DNA of 64,000 nt from Bog-756 sp963737625 (lineage in GTDB: Bacteria > Actinomycetota > Acidimicrobiia > Acidimicrobiales > RAAP-2). The notes beneath the pieces are model-generated. The model was not told the DNA's origin. It ran no database searches and saw only the letters and a program-made list of their open reading frames with translations. The DNA lies in the NCBI GenBank assembly GCA_963737625.1, contig CAVTTK010000002.1:186001-250000 (forward strand), given 5' to 3'. Position numbers and translations under genes: made by a program. Positions 9,097 through 16,807 of the stretch are shown here, piece by piece (position 1 is the first letter of the stretch; the number at the start of each line of letters is the position of its first letter).

Positions 9097-9144
9097 ATGA
9101 GGACGACATCCGACGCAACCAGCACCGTATTCATTATCGACTAG
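9097..9144 (+). CDS. Candidate leader peptide MRTTSDATSTVFIID
   Basis: A 15-codon ORF that starts about where transcription should begin from the TTGACG promoter, so it could be translated from a leaderless end. It carries four Thr codons and ends Val-Phe-Ile-Ile-Asp right before a stable hairpin. Ile is the product expected of the citramalate pathway encoded downstream, which fits attenuation. Only two Ile codons are present, fewer than in classic leaders, so this is tentative. Confidence 0.35.
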   Translation: MRTTSDATSTVFIID

Positions 9145-9167
9145 GCACATACCTGACCGGTGTGTGC
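9145..9167 (+). promoter_or_regulatory. Hairpin directly after leader ORF
   Basis: GCACATACC (9145-9153) pairs with GGTGTGTGC (9159-9167) with one G-U pair and a five-base loop. It starts at the first base after the leader stop codon, the place of a pause or anti-antiterminator hairpin in ribosome-mediated attenuators. I found no convincing antiterminator pairing with the next hairpin. Confidence 0.4.
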
Positions 9168-9173
9168 CCTTCG

Positions 9174-9198
9174 ACCGTCCACCTGGTGGACGGTTTTT
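9174..9198 (+). terminator. Intrinsic terminator or attenuator before leuB
   Basis: ACCGTCCA (9174-9181) pairs with TGGACGGT (9187-9194) over a CCTGG loop, followed by a run of T at 9194-9198. It is the clearest U-tract hairpin in the window. It may end the stress-protein transcript or act as the attenuator of the amino-acid operon. Confidence 0.6.
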
Positions 9199-9387
9199 CA
9201 ATTGGGGGTCCCCACCGGGACGGACCTGGGAGGCAGCACCCGGTCATCCGTGAGACACCATCCCGACCGGGATGGACCTGACGGGGCGGCGTTTGCCCAG
9301 TAGGACCGCCACCGGGGACACCAGCCTCAGCAGGATCATGGATCACCAGGCCACACATGCCAGAAGAAGAGCAAGGACAGGAGCACC

Positions 9388-10407
9388 GTGGGTAGTTATC
9401 GAGTTGGTCTGATCGGCGGCGACGGCATCGGCCCCGAGGTGGTCGCCGAGGCCCTGAAGGTGGTCAGCGCGGCCGGCGTCGTCCTGGCCACGACCGAGTA
9501 CGACCTGGGTGCCGACCGGTATGTTCGAACGGGCGAAGTGCTGCCCGATCCAGTGCTCGCCGAGCTCCGGGGGCAGGATGCCATCCTGCTCGGGGCGGTG
9601 GGTCCTCCGGTGGGCTCGACCACGGTCCCGTCCGGCACCCTGGAGCGGGGGCTGCTGCTCCGTCTCCGCTTCGAGCTCGACCTGTACGTCAACATGCGGC
9701 CCTTCACCGGGGTTCCCGGCGCGCTGGCCCCCGACTGCGACTTCGTCGTCATCCGGGAGAACACGGAGGGGACTTACGCCGGTGAGGGCGGGTTCCTGCG
9801 CAAGGGGACACCCTTCGAAGTGGCCACGCAGGGCTCGGTGAACACGCGACACGGCGTCGAGCGCTGTGTCCGCTTTGCCTTCGATCTCTCCTCCACCCGG
9901 CCCCGGCACCACCTCACGCTGGTGCACAAGACCAACGTCCTCACCTTCGCCGGTGACCTGTGGCAGCGCACGGTCGACGAGGTGTCGGGCGACTACCCGA
10001 CGGTGAACCGTGACTACAACCACGTCGACGCCACCTGCATCTATCTGGTGGAGAACGCCGCCCGCTACGACGTCATCGTCACCGACAACCTGTTCGGCGA
10101 CATCATCACCGACCTGGCCGGGGCCGTGGCCGGCGGCATCGGCTACGCCGCCTCGGCCAATCTCAACCCCGACCGCACCGGTCCCTCGCTGTTCGAGCCG
10201 GTGCACGGTGCGGCCCATGACATCGCCGGCACCGGCCGGGCCAACCCCGCCGCCGCCATCCGCTCTGCGGCCCTCATGCTCGACCATCTCGGCGAGGCGT
10301 CGGCCGCCGAGAAGGTGACCCAGGCGGTCGCCGACTTCATCCACTCCCAACCCGAACCGACGATGTCGACCGCCGCCATCGGCGACGCCATCGCAGAAAG
10401 GCTCTGA
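9388..10407 (+). CDS. leuB: 3-isopropylmalate / 3-methylmalate dehydrogenase
   Basis: NAD-dependent oxidative decarboxylase of the isocitrate/isopropylmalate dehydrogenase family, 339 residues. It opens RVGLIGGDGIGPEVV, has the substrate arginines in RLRFELDLYVNMRP, and the Mg-binding aspartates in VTDNLFGDIITDLAG near residues 232-241. The GTG start has an AGGAG site 5 nt away. Its partners ilvE and cimA follow at once, so besides leucine synthesis it probably acts on 3-methylmalate in the citramalate route to isoleucine. leuC and leuD are not in the window. Confidence 0.9.
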   Translation: MGSYRVGLIGGDGIGPEVVAEALKVVSAAGVVLATTEYDLGADRYVRTGEVLPDPVLAELRGQDAILLGAVGPPVGSTTVPSGTLERGLLLRLRFELDLYVNMRPFTGVPGALAPDCDFVVIRENTEGTYAGEGGFLRKGTPFEVATQGSVNTRHGVERCVRFAFDLSSTRPRHHLTLVHKTNVLTFAGDLWQRTVDEVSGDYPTVNRDYNHVDATCIYLVENAARYDVIVTDNLFGDIITDLAGAVAGGIGYAASANLNPDRTGPSLFEPVHGAAHDIAGTGRANPAAAIRSAALMLDHLGEASAAEKVTQAVADFIHSQPEPTMSTAAIGDAIAERL

Positions 10408-10410
10408 GCC

Positions 10411-11340
10411 ATGCCCTTGACCCCCACCGAGAAGATCTGGATGGACGGCGAGCTCGTCGACTGGGCGGACGCCACCGTGCACGTGCTGACCCACACCATG
10501 CACTACGGATCGGGCGTCTTCGAGGGCATCCGCGCCTATCCCACCCAACGGGGCGTGGCCGTCTTTCGCCTGCGCGACCACATCGAACGCCTGCTGGTGT
10601 CCGCCAAGGTGTTCATGATCGATGTGCCCTACACGGTGGACGAGTTGGTGGACGCCACCCGGGACGTGGTCCGGGTCAACGGTCTCGACGAGGGGTGCTA
10701 CATCCGCCCCCTGGTGTACCTGGGCTACGGCGAGATGGGTCTGAACCCCATCCCGTGCCCGGTGAACGTCTCCATCGCCGCCTGGCCTTGGGGCACCTAC
10801 CTGGGTGACGACGGTGTGGCCAATGGCGTCTCGACGAAGATCAGCTCCTGGCGGCGCCACGACCCCAACGCCGTGCCCACGGCGGCCAAGGGGACCGGCA
10901 TGTATGTCAATTCCTCCCTGGCCAAGGTGGAGGCCATCAAGGCCGGCTACGACGAGGCCATCCTGCTGGGACCCGACGGCAACGTCAGTGAGTGCACGGG
11001 CGAGAACATCTTCATCGTGAGGAAGGGCCGTCTCCTCACGCCGCCATCGTCGGACTCCGGCGCCCTGGAGGGAATCACTCAGCAGTCGGTGGAGACCATC
11101 GCCCGCGACCTCGGCTACGCCGTGGTCTACGAGCCCATCATCCGCACGGACCTGTACACGGCGGACGAGGCCTTCCTCACCGGGACTGCGGCCGAGGTGG
11201 TCCCCATCCGGGCCGTCGACGACCGGCCGGTGGGTGACGGCAGGCCCGGGCCGATCACCCAGAAGCTCCAGCAGACCTACTTCGCGGCCGTGCGCGGCGA
11301 GGTCGATCAGTACAAGGACTGGTTGGACTATGTCGAGTGA
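10411..11340 (+). CDS. ilvE: Branched-chain amino acid aminotransferase
   Basis: Fold type IV PLP transaminase for the last step of Val, Leu and Ile synthesis. The 309-residue protein has the PLP lysine at K160 in TAAKGTGMYVNS, followed by AKVEAIKAGYDEAILL, and the phosphate-binding SECTGENIFIV segment. It begins 3 nt after leuB and its end overlaps the cimA start by 11 nt, so the three genes form one unit. A D-amino acid transaminase is less likely given context and motifs. Confidence 0.95.
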   Translation: MPLTPTEKIWMDGELVDWADATVHVLTHTMHYGSGVFEGIRAYPTQRGVAVFRLRDHIERLLVSAKVFMIDVPYTVDELVDATRDVVRVNGLDEGCYIRPLVYLGYGEMGLNPIPCPVNVSIAAWPWGTYLGDDGVANGVSTKISSWRRHDPNAVPTAAKGTGMYVNSSLAKVEAIKAGYDEAILLGPDGNVSECTGENIFIVRKGRLLTPPSSDSGALEGITQQSVETIARDLGYAVVYEPIIRTDLYTADEAFLTGTAAEVVPIRAVDDRPVGDGRPGPITQKLQQTYFAAVRGEVDQYKDWLDYVE

Positions 11341-13117
11341 CGGACCCACCCTCAACGACGACTCACCGGACGGCCGGGGTCACGCGTCGGGTCACGGCCA
11401 CAGCCACCGCCACGGCACTGGTGTCCCCCACTCCCATCCCCTGACCCCCGGACAGCAGGCCCATGCCCACGTCCAGGAGACCCGGGGAGGACCCGGCCCC
11501 GTGGCGGGATCGGCCGGCCACGACTTCGATCTGCCCGCCCTGCCCGAGGCCGTCGACGTCTTCGACACGACCCTCCGTGACGGGTCACAGCAGGAGGGCC
11601 TGTCGCTGACCGTGGACGACAAGCTGCGTGTGGCCGAGCAGCTCGACCACCTGGGCGTGACCTTCATCGAGGGCGGCTGGCCCGGAGCCAACCCCAAGGA
11701 TGAGGAGTTCTTCGCCCGGGCCCCCACCGAGCTTTCGCTGCACCGGTCGACCCTGGTGGCCTTCGGCTCGACCCGGCGGGCCGGCGTACGGGCTGAGGAC
11801 GACGAGACGCTGCGGCATCTCGTACAGGCGCAGACCGAGGCGGTCTGCATCGTGGCCAAGTCGTCGGAGATGCACGTGGTCGACGCGCTCCGCACCACCC
11901 TGGACGAAGCGGTGGCCATGGTGGCCGACTCCGTGGAGTTTCTGCGTCGGAACGACCTCCGGGTCTTTCTCGACGCCGAGCATTTCTTCGACGGGTTCAA
12001 GGCCAACCCCGGGTTCACGCTGCGGATCCTCCAGGCCGCCGAAGAGGCCGGAGCCGAGACCCTGGTGCTGTGCGATACCAACGGTGGCACGCTGCCCTAC
12101 GAGGTGGAACGGATCGTGGCTGGGGTGTTGGGTGGGTTCGAGACCCAGGTCGGCGTGCACTTCCACAACGACAGCGGCTGTGCCGTGGCCAACTCGCTGG
12201 CCGCGGTGGGTGTCGGAGCGACCCACGTACAAGGGTGTGTCAACGGGTACGGCGAGCGATCCGGCAATGCCGACCTCGCCGCCACCATCCCGGACCTCTC
12301 CCTCAAGCTGCGGGTGGGAACCATCCCCCCGGAACGCCTGGAGCTGCTGACCCCGGTGTCCCATCACATCGCCGAACTGGTGAACATCGCCCCCAATCCC
12401 CAGCAGCCCTTCGTCGGGGCGTCGGTCTTCGCCCACAAGGCTGGCCTGCACACCTCGGCCATCGCCCGCCGGTCCGACGCCTACGAGCACATTTCGCCGG
12501 AACTGGTGGGCAACGGGACCCGGTTCGTCGTCTCCGAGATGGCCGGCCGGTCGACCCTGGCCATGAAGGCCACCGAGCTGGGCCTCGAGCTCGACTCCCA
12601 GGCCATGTCCTCGGTGCTGGACTCCCTCAAGCGGCTGGAGTACGAGGGGTACCACTTCGAGGTGGCCGACGGCTCCCTCGAACTGCTCCTGCGGAACTCG
12701 ACCGGCTGGGTCCAGGAGTTCTTCGAGCTCGAGTCGTACCGGGTCATCGCCGACCAGGGCGAGGGCCTGTCCACGGAAGCCACGGTGAAGGTCATGGTGG
12801 GCGACGAGCGGATCGTGGCCACCGCCGAAGGCAATGGCCCGGTCAACGCCCTGGACGGCGCGGTACGCGCCGCCATAGGGGCGCACTACCCGGCCCTGTC
12901 CGGCGTCCACCTGGTGGACTACCGGGTCCGGGTCCTGGACTCGGCCAAGGGCACCGGCTCGGTGACCCGTGTCCTCATCGACTCCACCGACGGCGACCGC
13001 ACCTGGACCACCATCGGGGTGTCCGAGAACATCATCGCCGCCTCCTGGCAGGCCCTCTCCGACTCCATCGTCTACGGTCTGCTCCACACCGGCCCGCCCT
13101 CTGATGGCCAGCGGTAA
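11330..13117 (+). CDS. cimA: (R)-citramalate synthase with His-rich N terminus
   Basis: Condenses pyruvate and acetyl-CoA to citramalate, which leads to 2-oxobutyrate and isoleucine without threonine. The protein is 595 residues from the ATG at 11330. The catalytic barrel starts near residue 76 with DVFDTTLRDGSQQEG and then EGGWPGANPKDEEFF, the wording that separates CimA from LeuA. The metal ligands HFHNDSG follow and the C terminus is a LeuA-type allosteric domain. An unusual feature is residues 18-47, a His-rich stretch with ten or so histidines in HGHSHRHG-like spacing, absent from typical CimA. An upstream GTG at 11234 is in frame but lies inside ilvE. Confidence 0.92.
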   Translation: MSSDGPTLNDDSPDGRGHASGHGHSHRHGTGVPHSHPLTPGQQAHAHVQETRGGPGPVAGSAGHDFDLPALPEAVDVFDTTLRDGSQQEGLSLTVDDKLRVAEQLDHLGVTFIEGGWPGANPKDEEFFARAPTELSLHRSTLVAFGSTRRAGVRAEDDETLRHLVQAQTEAVCIVAKSSEMHVVDALRTTLDEAVAMVADSVEFLRRNDLRVFLDAEHFFDGFKANPGFTLRILQAAEEAGAETLVLCDTNGGTLPYEVERIVAGVLGGFETQVGVHFHNDSGCAVANSLAAVGVGATHVQGCVNGYGERSGNADLAATIPDLSLKLRVGTIPPERLELLTPVSHHIAELVNIAPNPQQPFVGASVFAHKAGLHTSAIARRSDAYEHISPELVGNGTRFVVSEMAGRSTLAMKATELGLELDSQAMSSVLDSLKRLEYEGYHFEVADGSLELLLRNSTGWVQEFFELESYRVIADQGEGLSTEATVKVMVGDERIVATAEGNGPVNALDGAVRAAIGAHYPALSGVHLVDYRVRVLDSAKGTGSVTRVLIDSTDGDRTWTTIGVSENIIAASWQALSDSIVYGLLHTGPPSDGQR

Positions 13118-13156
13118 CGGCCGGAACATGCTGGACCGATCACCAGGAGCCCTACG

Positions 13157-13678
13157 TTGACCCAACCGAGTTTCGTGCCCATCGTCGAGGCCGATCAGGT
13201 GCGCCCGGCGTACCGCCTCAACGTGCCCAGCATCTGGACCCAGTCGCGACCCTCCGAGGTGCGGGGTACCTCCCAGCCGCAGGGCCGCAGGTTGGGAAAG
13301 CCCGGCCCCGACCAGGGGTTCGCCCTCAAGTTGGCCCGGCGTTTTGAGGCCCGGTTGGTCCTGGCCGAAGGTGACTCGGCCGAGGACACCATCGCCGGTT
13401 GCACGGCAGTGGCCATGCGGCGCTGCGCCCGCTTCGGACGGGCCCCGGCTGTCTACGACCTGGAGTTCGCCTTCACTCTGTGGGGGTTCCTCGGCGGAGC
13501 CCCGACCGACCTGGTCGAGGCCCGATCACCGTTGTTCCGCTCGGCCGCCCACCACTATCAGGCCCAGAGGGCCATCGCCGACAGTGTGCGGGAAGAGGCA
13601 CTGCGGCTGACGCCGGACGCTGTGGCCGACGCCATCGCACAATGGCGCGAGATGATTGTCCTTCCCGCCGCGCACTGA
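13157..13678 (+). CDS. Conserved hypothetical protein, 173 aa
   Basis: I do not recognise this family. The 173-residue protein has no signal peptide or membrane segment. Its first half is Arg/Pro-rich, with a likely helical second half (RRFEARLVLAEGDSAEDT, then FAFTLWGFLGG). The TTG at 13157 is preceded by an AGGAG at 13145-13149, which supports it. It follows cimA after 39 nt, so it may be the last gene of that unit, but nothing in it suggests an amino-acid enzyme. The GC-rich codon pattern matches real genes around it. Confidence 0.7.
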   Translation: MTQPSFVPIVEADQVRPAYRLNVPSIWTQSRPSEVRGTSQPQGRRLGKPGPDQGFALKLARRFEARLVLAEGDSAEDTIAGCTAVAMRRCARFGRAPAVYDLEFAFTLWGFLGGAPTDLVEARSPLFRSAAHHYQAQRAIADSVREEALRLTPDAVADAIAQWREMIVLPAAH

Positions 13679-13728
13679 CTGGCGGCAGGCTACCGGCCCG
13701 CGGCTGGGGTGACCCGGTGGGGACGGGG

Positions 13729-14148
13729 TCAGCGGCCCTTGCGCCACCGCTTCTTCGACGTCGGGGCTCCGATGGTGGAACCGAGCACGCCGGTCGATCC
13801 TTCGGGCCCGGCCGAGTTGCGGTTGGCGGTAGTGCTGGACACTCCGGCACCGGCCAGTGAGCCACCTCCGGTTCCGCCGCTCCGCCGCTCCTCCCCGTCG
13901 TACTGGACCGAGACGTTGTCGGCGATGTGGGAGCCCTGCAGCGCCTTCTGGAAGAGATCGGGGAACTGGGGGCCGACATGGGTGGCCTTGGCCGGGTCGT
14001 CGTCCCACCGGCGCCTCGGCACTCCGTCGAGCCCCTGGATGGAGGGCACGGTCGGGGAATCTTCCCTCACCGAGGGGTGCAGCTCGGGCGGGTACCACTT
14101 GCCGTCACTGGCGATCCACCAGCCTGGCCCCTGAGGTTTATCACTCAT
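13729..14148 (-). CDS. Small protein with GPGWWIASDGKWYPPE motif, low-complexity tail
   Basis: A 139-residue protein whose residues 7-22 carry a tryptophan-rich GPGWW...DGKWYPPE element that I associate with acidimicrobial proteins and that recalls the short DUF2510-type WYxDP motif. The rest is Ser/Gly/Thr-rich and ends basic (KKRWRKGR). There is no signal peptide or membrane segment. Read from the minus strand, the ATG at 14148 has a GGAGG site 7 nt upstream, which decides this frame over the overlapping open frames. The function is unknown; the motif may be a small binding module. Confidence 0.65.
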   Translation of the reverse strand: MSDKPQGPGWWIASDGKWYPPELHPSVREDSPTVPSIQGLDGVPRRRWDDDPAKATHVGPQFPDLFQKALQGSHIADNVSVQYDGEERRSGGTGGGSLAGAGVSSTTANRNSAGPEGSTGVLGSTIGAPTSKKRWRKGR

Positions 14149-14380
14149 ACCGTTGCCTCCACCACTCTATGTGAGAATCAATACTGGAATAGTACCCCTC
14201 GAAAGGGTGAATTGTCATATGAGACTGTTGTCGACCTCTTTTCCCTCCGACTTGAAACATCCTGCTCAGCTGCGTCAAGTCGGGCCCCGATCCTTCCGTC
14301 TCGCCGTCCTGGTGGACCGATTCCGGGCCTGATCGGACCGATCGCCGGACGAGTTGGTGAGGCTTGCGACCACCCGTGAG

Positions 14381-14386
14381 TAATTT
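14381..14386 (+). promoter_or_regulatory. -10 box for a leaderless acyl-CoA dehydrogenase transcript
   Basis: TAATTT lies six bases before the ATG at 14393, so transcription would start at or next to the A of the start codon. There is no ribosome binding site in front of the gene, which agrees with a leaderless mRNA. No clear -35 is seen at the right distance. Confidence 0.4.
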
Positions 14387-14392
14387 GGCTGG

Positions 14393-15547
14393 ATGGATCA
14401 ACCGACCTTTGCCCTGAGCGACACCCATCGGGAGTTCCGGGACACACTCCGTAGATTCGCCGAAGACCGCATCGCCCCGAACGCCGCCGAGGCCGACCGC
14501 GACGCCGCCTTTCCCAAGAAGTCCTTCGACGCCTGCGTCGAACTCGAGCTCCCAGCGTTGGGCATACCGGTGCAGTACGGCGGGGCGGGGGCCGACATGG
14601 TGACCCAGGCCATCATGGCCGAGGAGCTGGCCCGGGTGTGCGCCTCCACAGCCCTCACCATGCTGATCTCCAAGCTCGGAATGCTCCCGATCATGAACTG
14701 GGGGAGCGAGGACCTGAAACGGGCCTATCTGCCCCGGGTGGCCTCGGGAGAACGTCAGGCCAGCTACTGCCTCTCCGAGGCCGATGCCGGAAGCGACGTG
14801 GCCGCCATGCGGACCCGGGCCGTCCGGGACGGTGACCACTATGTGCTCACCGGGTCCAAGTACTGGATCACCAACGCCGGTGTATCGGACACCTACACCG
14901 TCTTCGCCGTGACCGATCCTGACGCCGGGCGAGGGAAGGGGATCAGCTGTTTCCTCGTCGAAGCGGACTGGGGCGTCGATGTGGCCCCCCATGAGGACAA
15001 GATGGGCCTCCGGGGCAGCCCCACCGCGGCCATCTCACTCGACGAGGTGCGGGTGCCGGCCACCCATCTGATCGGCGAGGAGGGGATGGGGTTCACCATC
15101 GCCATGCACACCCTGGACCGCAGCCGGCCCACCATCGGGGCCCAGGCCGTCGGGATCGGCCAAGGGGCCATCGACTATGCCGCCGGCTACATGAAGGAGC
15201 GAAAGGCCTTCGGCAAGGCCATCGCCGACCAGCAGGGGCTGCGCTTCATGTTGGCCGAGATGGCCATGCGCAACGAGGCGGCCCGGACCCTGATCTACCG
15301 GGCCTGCTCCCTCATCGACAGCAACGATCCCGAGGGCGAGCTCACCATGATCGGGGCCATGGCCAAGTGCTTCGCCTCGGACACCGCCATGGCCGTCACC
15401 ACCGATGCGGTCCAGCTGCTCGGCGGCTACGGCTTCACCAAGGACTTTCCGGTGGAGCGGTTCATGCGGGACGCCAAGATCACCCAGATCTACGAGGGCA
15501 CCAACCAGATCCAGCGGGTGGTGATCGCAAAAAAGCTGCTCGGATAG
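14393..15547 (+). CDS. Acyl-CoA dehydrogenase
   Basis: FAD enzyme for the first alpha,beta-dehydrogenation of acyl-CoA beta-oxidation, 384 residues, the usual length. It shows YCLSEADAGSDVAAM and KYWITNAGVSD flavin/substrate segments, and ends with the catalytic glutamate E368 in TQIYEGTNQIQRVVIAKK. The position of the glutamate is that of short/branched-chain acyl-CoA dehydrogenases. The striking point is at the 3' end: the last 67 bp recur at 16808-16874 behind a nucleotidyltransferase/HEPN pair, so the present 3' end was probably supplied by an inserted element. The protein remains complete. Confidence 0.95.
   Translation: MDQPTFALSDTHREFRDTLRRFAEDRIAPNAAEADRDAAFPKKSFDACVELELPALGIPVQYGGAGADMVTQAIMAEELARVCASTALTMLISKLGMLPIMNWGSEDLKRAYLPRVASGERQASYCLSEADAGSDVAAMRTRAVRDGDHYVLTGSKYWITNAGVSDTYTVFAVTDPDAGRGKGISCFLVEADWGVDVAPHEDKMGLRGSPTAAISLDEVRVPATHLIGEEGMGFTIAMHTLDRSRPTIGAQAVGIGQGAIDYAAGYMKERKAFGKAIADQQGLRFMLAEMAMRNEAARTLIYRACSLIDSNDPEGELTMIGAMAKCFASDTAMAVTTDAVQLLGGYGFTKDFPVERFMRDAKITQIYEGTNQIQRVVIAKKLLG
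15481..15547 (+). repeat. Left copy of 67-bp duplication (candidate attL)
   Basis: The last 67 bp of the acyl-CoA dehydrogenase gene. It matches 16808-16874 at 61 of 67 positions; the six differences (15493, 15523, 15529, 15532, 15535, 15545) all fall in third codon positions and are synonymous. The longest identical run is 29 bp (15494-15522), starting at the codon of the catalytic glutamate. The A-rich codons GCA AAA here look less like the host than those of the right copy. Confidence 0.8.
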
Positions 15548-15592
15548 CGGGCGGAGGACCGCGGCCAGTGACCAGGTAATGTCGCAAAAAAG

Positions 15593-15606
15593 CGCACATA
15601 TGTGCG
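15593..15606 (+). promoter_or_regulatory. 14-bp perfect palindrome, operator of the MNT-HEPN pair
   Basis: CGCACATATGTGCG, flanked by TCGCAAAAAA on the left and AAAAA on the right, lies between the likely -35 region and a GATAAT -10 box at 15616-15621. The first protein downstream has a winged-helix N terminus, so autoregulation by that protein is a fair guess. The -10 sits seven bases before the ATG at 15629, which implies a leaderless transcript. Confidence 0.55.
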
Positions 15607-15628
15607 AAAAAGTGGGATAATAGATCCC

Positions 15629-16246
15629 ATGGAGTACGGGAACCCAGTCGAGGCGGTGATTCCAGGCGTGCAGGGTCGTGTCCTGACCGTTCTGGCCCGG
15701 ACCGAAGCGGAATTGACGATGCGGTCAGTCGCCGAGCTGGCTGGCGTGAGTGCCAACCAGGCCACCGTGGTACTCAACCGGTTGGTGCGTCTGGGCCTCG
15801 TCGAGCGGCGGGACGTGGGGGCCGCAGCGCTCGTGCGTCTGGTCCGTGAGAACGAGGCAGCACGGTCGGTGCTCGCGCTGGTGGACCTCCGCGATGGGGT
15901 CTTGGCTCGCCTGGCAGGCGAGGCGAGGACGATTCGACCGGTTCCGATCTGCCTTGCTGTATTCGGCTCGTTCGCTCGTGGTGAGGCGCATGAGAACAGC
16001 GACGTCGACGTCCTGGTCGTACCGCCCCCCGCTGCACTGGCCGATACCGGCCAGTGGACGGATTCGCTCGGCCAGTGGGCGGACCGGGCGGCTCGGATCG
16101 CCGGCAATCCGGTCAATCTTCTCGAGGCCACCGTGGAGGAGTTGCCGAGACTGGTCCGTCGTGAGCGAGCACCATGGCGAACGATTCTTGCCGAGGCCAT
16201 CGTACTAATTGGCGCCTTTCCGTTGGAACTAAATGTGGCGTCATGA
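15629..16246 (+). CDS. MNT-type nucleotidyltransferase with N-terminal winged helix (antitoxin-like)
   Basis: The 205-residue protein has two parts. Residues 10-65 form a winged helix-turn-helix (RSVAELAGVSANQATVVLNR), and residues 105-190 form a minimal nucleotidyltransferase with GSFARG at 113-118 and the metal-binding pair SDVDV (D125, D127). Nucleotidyltransferases of this type paired with HEPN proteins act as antitoxins that modify or neutralise the HEPN toxin. The ATG at 15629 follows a -10 box without a ribosome site; a GTG at 15602 lies inside the palindrome and is unlikely. The stop overlaps the HEPN start in ATGA. The pair sits between duplicated gene ends, a sign of mobility. Confidence 0.85.
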   Translation: MEYGNPVEAVIPGVQGRVLTVLARTEAELTMRSVAELAGVSANQATVVLNRLVRLGLVERRDVGAAALVRLVRENEAARSVLALVDLRDGVLARLAGEARTIRPVPICLAVFGSFARGEAHENSDVDVLVVPPPAALADTGQWTDSLGQWADRAARIAGNPVNLLEATVEELPRLVRRERAPWRTILAEAIVLIGAFPLELNVAS

Positions 16247-16662
16247 CGGCTGCACGCCGGCAGACGACTACGAGACCCGCTTCAGCTGCTGATGCCCGGG
16301 CCTATCTGGACAAAGCCCTGGAGTTCTTGCGGGCCGCCGAGGACTCGCTCGAGCTCGGGAACCGCGTGGCTGCGGCGGGCAACGCCGTCCACGCCGGCAT
16401 CGCTGCCGCCGACGCCATCACGGCCGCCCGGGCCACGGTGGTCTGGAAGGGGGAGCATTCGCAGTCCCCGGCCCATCTGGAGAGGGTCGGTGGCGACGAC
16501 GGGCGGAAGGCCGCCCCTCACCTCCGCCGGCTCCTGCCGCTGAAGAACCGGGCGGAGTACGACCCTGATCCGATCTCGGCAGCGGAAGCGAAGGCGGCGG
16601 TCACCGCTGCGGCACGCATGGTGCGAATCGCCGAGCAGACGGTGAAGCAGGTCGAGCGCTGA
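16243..16662 (+). CDS. HEPN-like protein (putative toxin partner)
   Basis: A 139-residue, all-alpha, Ala-rich protein translationally coupled to the nucleotidyltransferase. Helices with ALEFLRAAEDSLELGN and NAVHAGIAAADAITAAR are followed by a loop and LLPLKNRAEYDPDP (K101-P110), where actinobacterial HEPN proteins of this group carry a conserved K-x(2-3)-xY element. The classic RNase motif R-x(4-6)-H is not evident, so the active site is either variant or lost. Known MNT-HEPN pairs work as toxin-antitoxin systems; here that is inferred from order and fold, not shown. Confidence 0.75.
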   Translation: MTAARRQTTTRPASAADARAYLDKALEFLRAAEDSLELGNRVAAAGNAVHAGIAAADAITAARATVVWKGEHSQSPAHLERVGGDDGRKAAPHLRRLLPLKNRAEYDPDPISAAEAKAAVTAAARMVRIAEQTVKQVER

Positions 16663-16693
16663 GCGTGGCCGTTGCTCGTTCTGACCCCGTTTT

Positions 16694-16733
16694 CATCCCT
16701 ACTTTATCCCTACTACTCAGCGAAACTCAGCGA
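16694..16733 (+). repeat. Helically phased short direct repeats next to attR
   Basis: Two copies of ATCCCTACT (16694-16702 and 16705-16713) are spaced 11 bp apart, and directly after them two tandem copies of ACTCAGCGAA (16714-16723, 16724-16733) repeat every 10 bp. The spacing of one helical turn suggests protein-binding sites such as recombinase arm sites or iterons. The stretch is richer in A+T than its surroundings and lies in the noncoding tail between the HEPN gene and the right duplicate. Confidence 0.55.
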
Positions 16734-16807
16734 ATTCAGTATGAGTCGATCCGGAATAGGCCCAGGTCAGCGCACTGGAGACGACCCGCTGGACCCCCGG
16801 CAGTGTC

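Larger units (their letters stand above)
9007..9387 (+). promoter_or_regulatory. Leader region of leuB-ilvE-cimA
   Basis: This 381-bp gap holds a near-consensus -35 (TTGACG, 9058-9063) with a weak GACACT at 9082-9087 after 18 bp, a 15-residue leader ORF, a hairpin, a hairpin with U-tract, and about 180 nt of further leader with a CATCCC/GGGATG hairpin near 9260. The parts are listed separately. I looked for a T-box (GGUGGNACCGCG) and did not find one. Confidence 0.5.

Noticed and set aside
9007..9387. A T-box riboswitch before the branched-chain operon
   Set aside because: No GGUGGNACCGCG element or stem I layout could be found.
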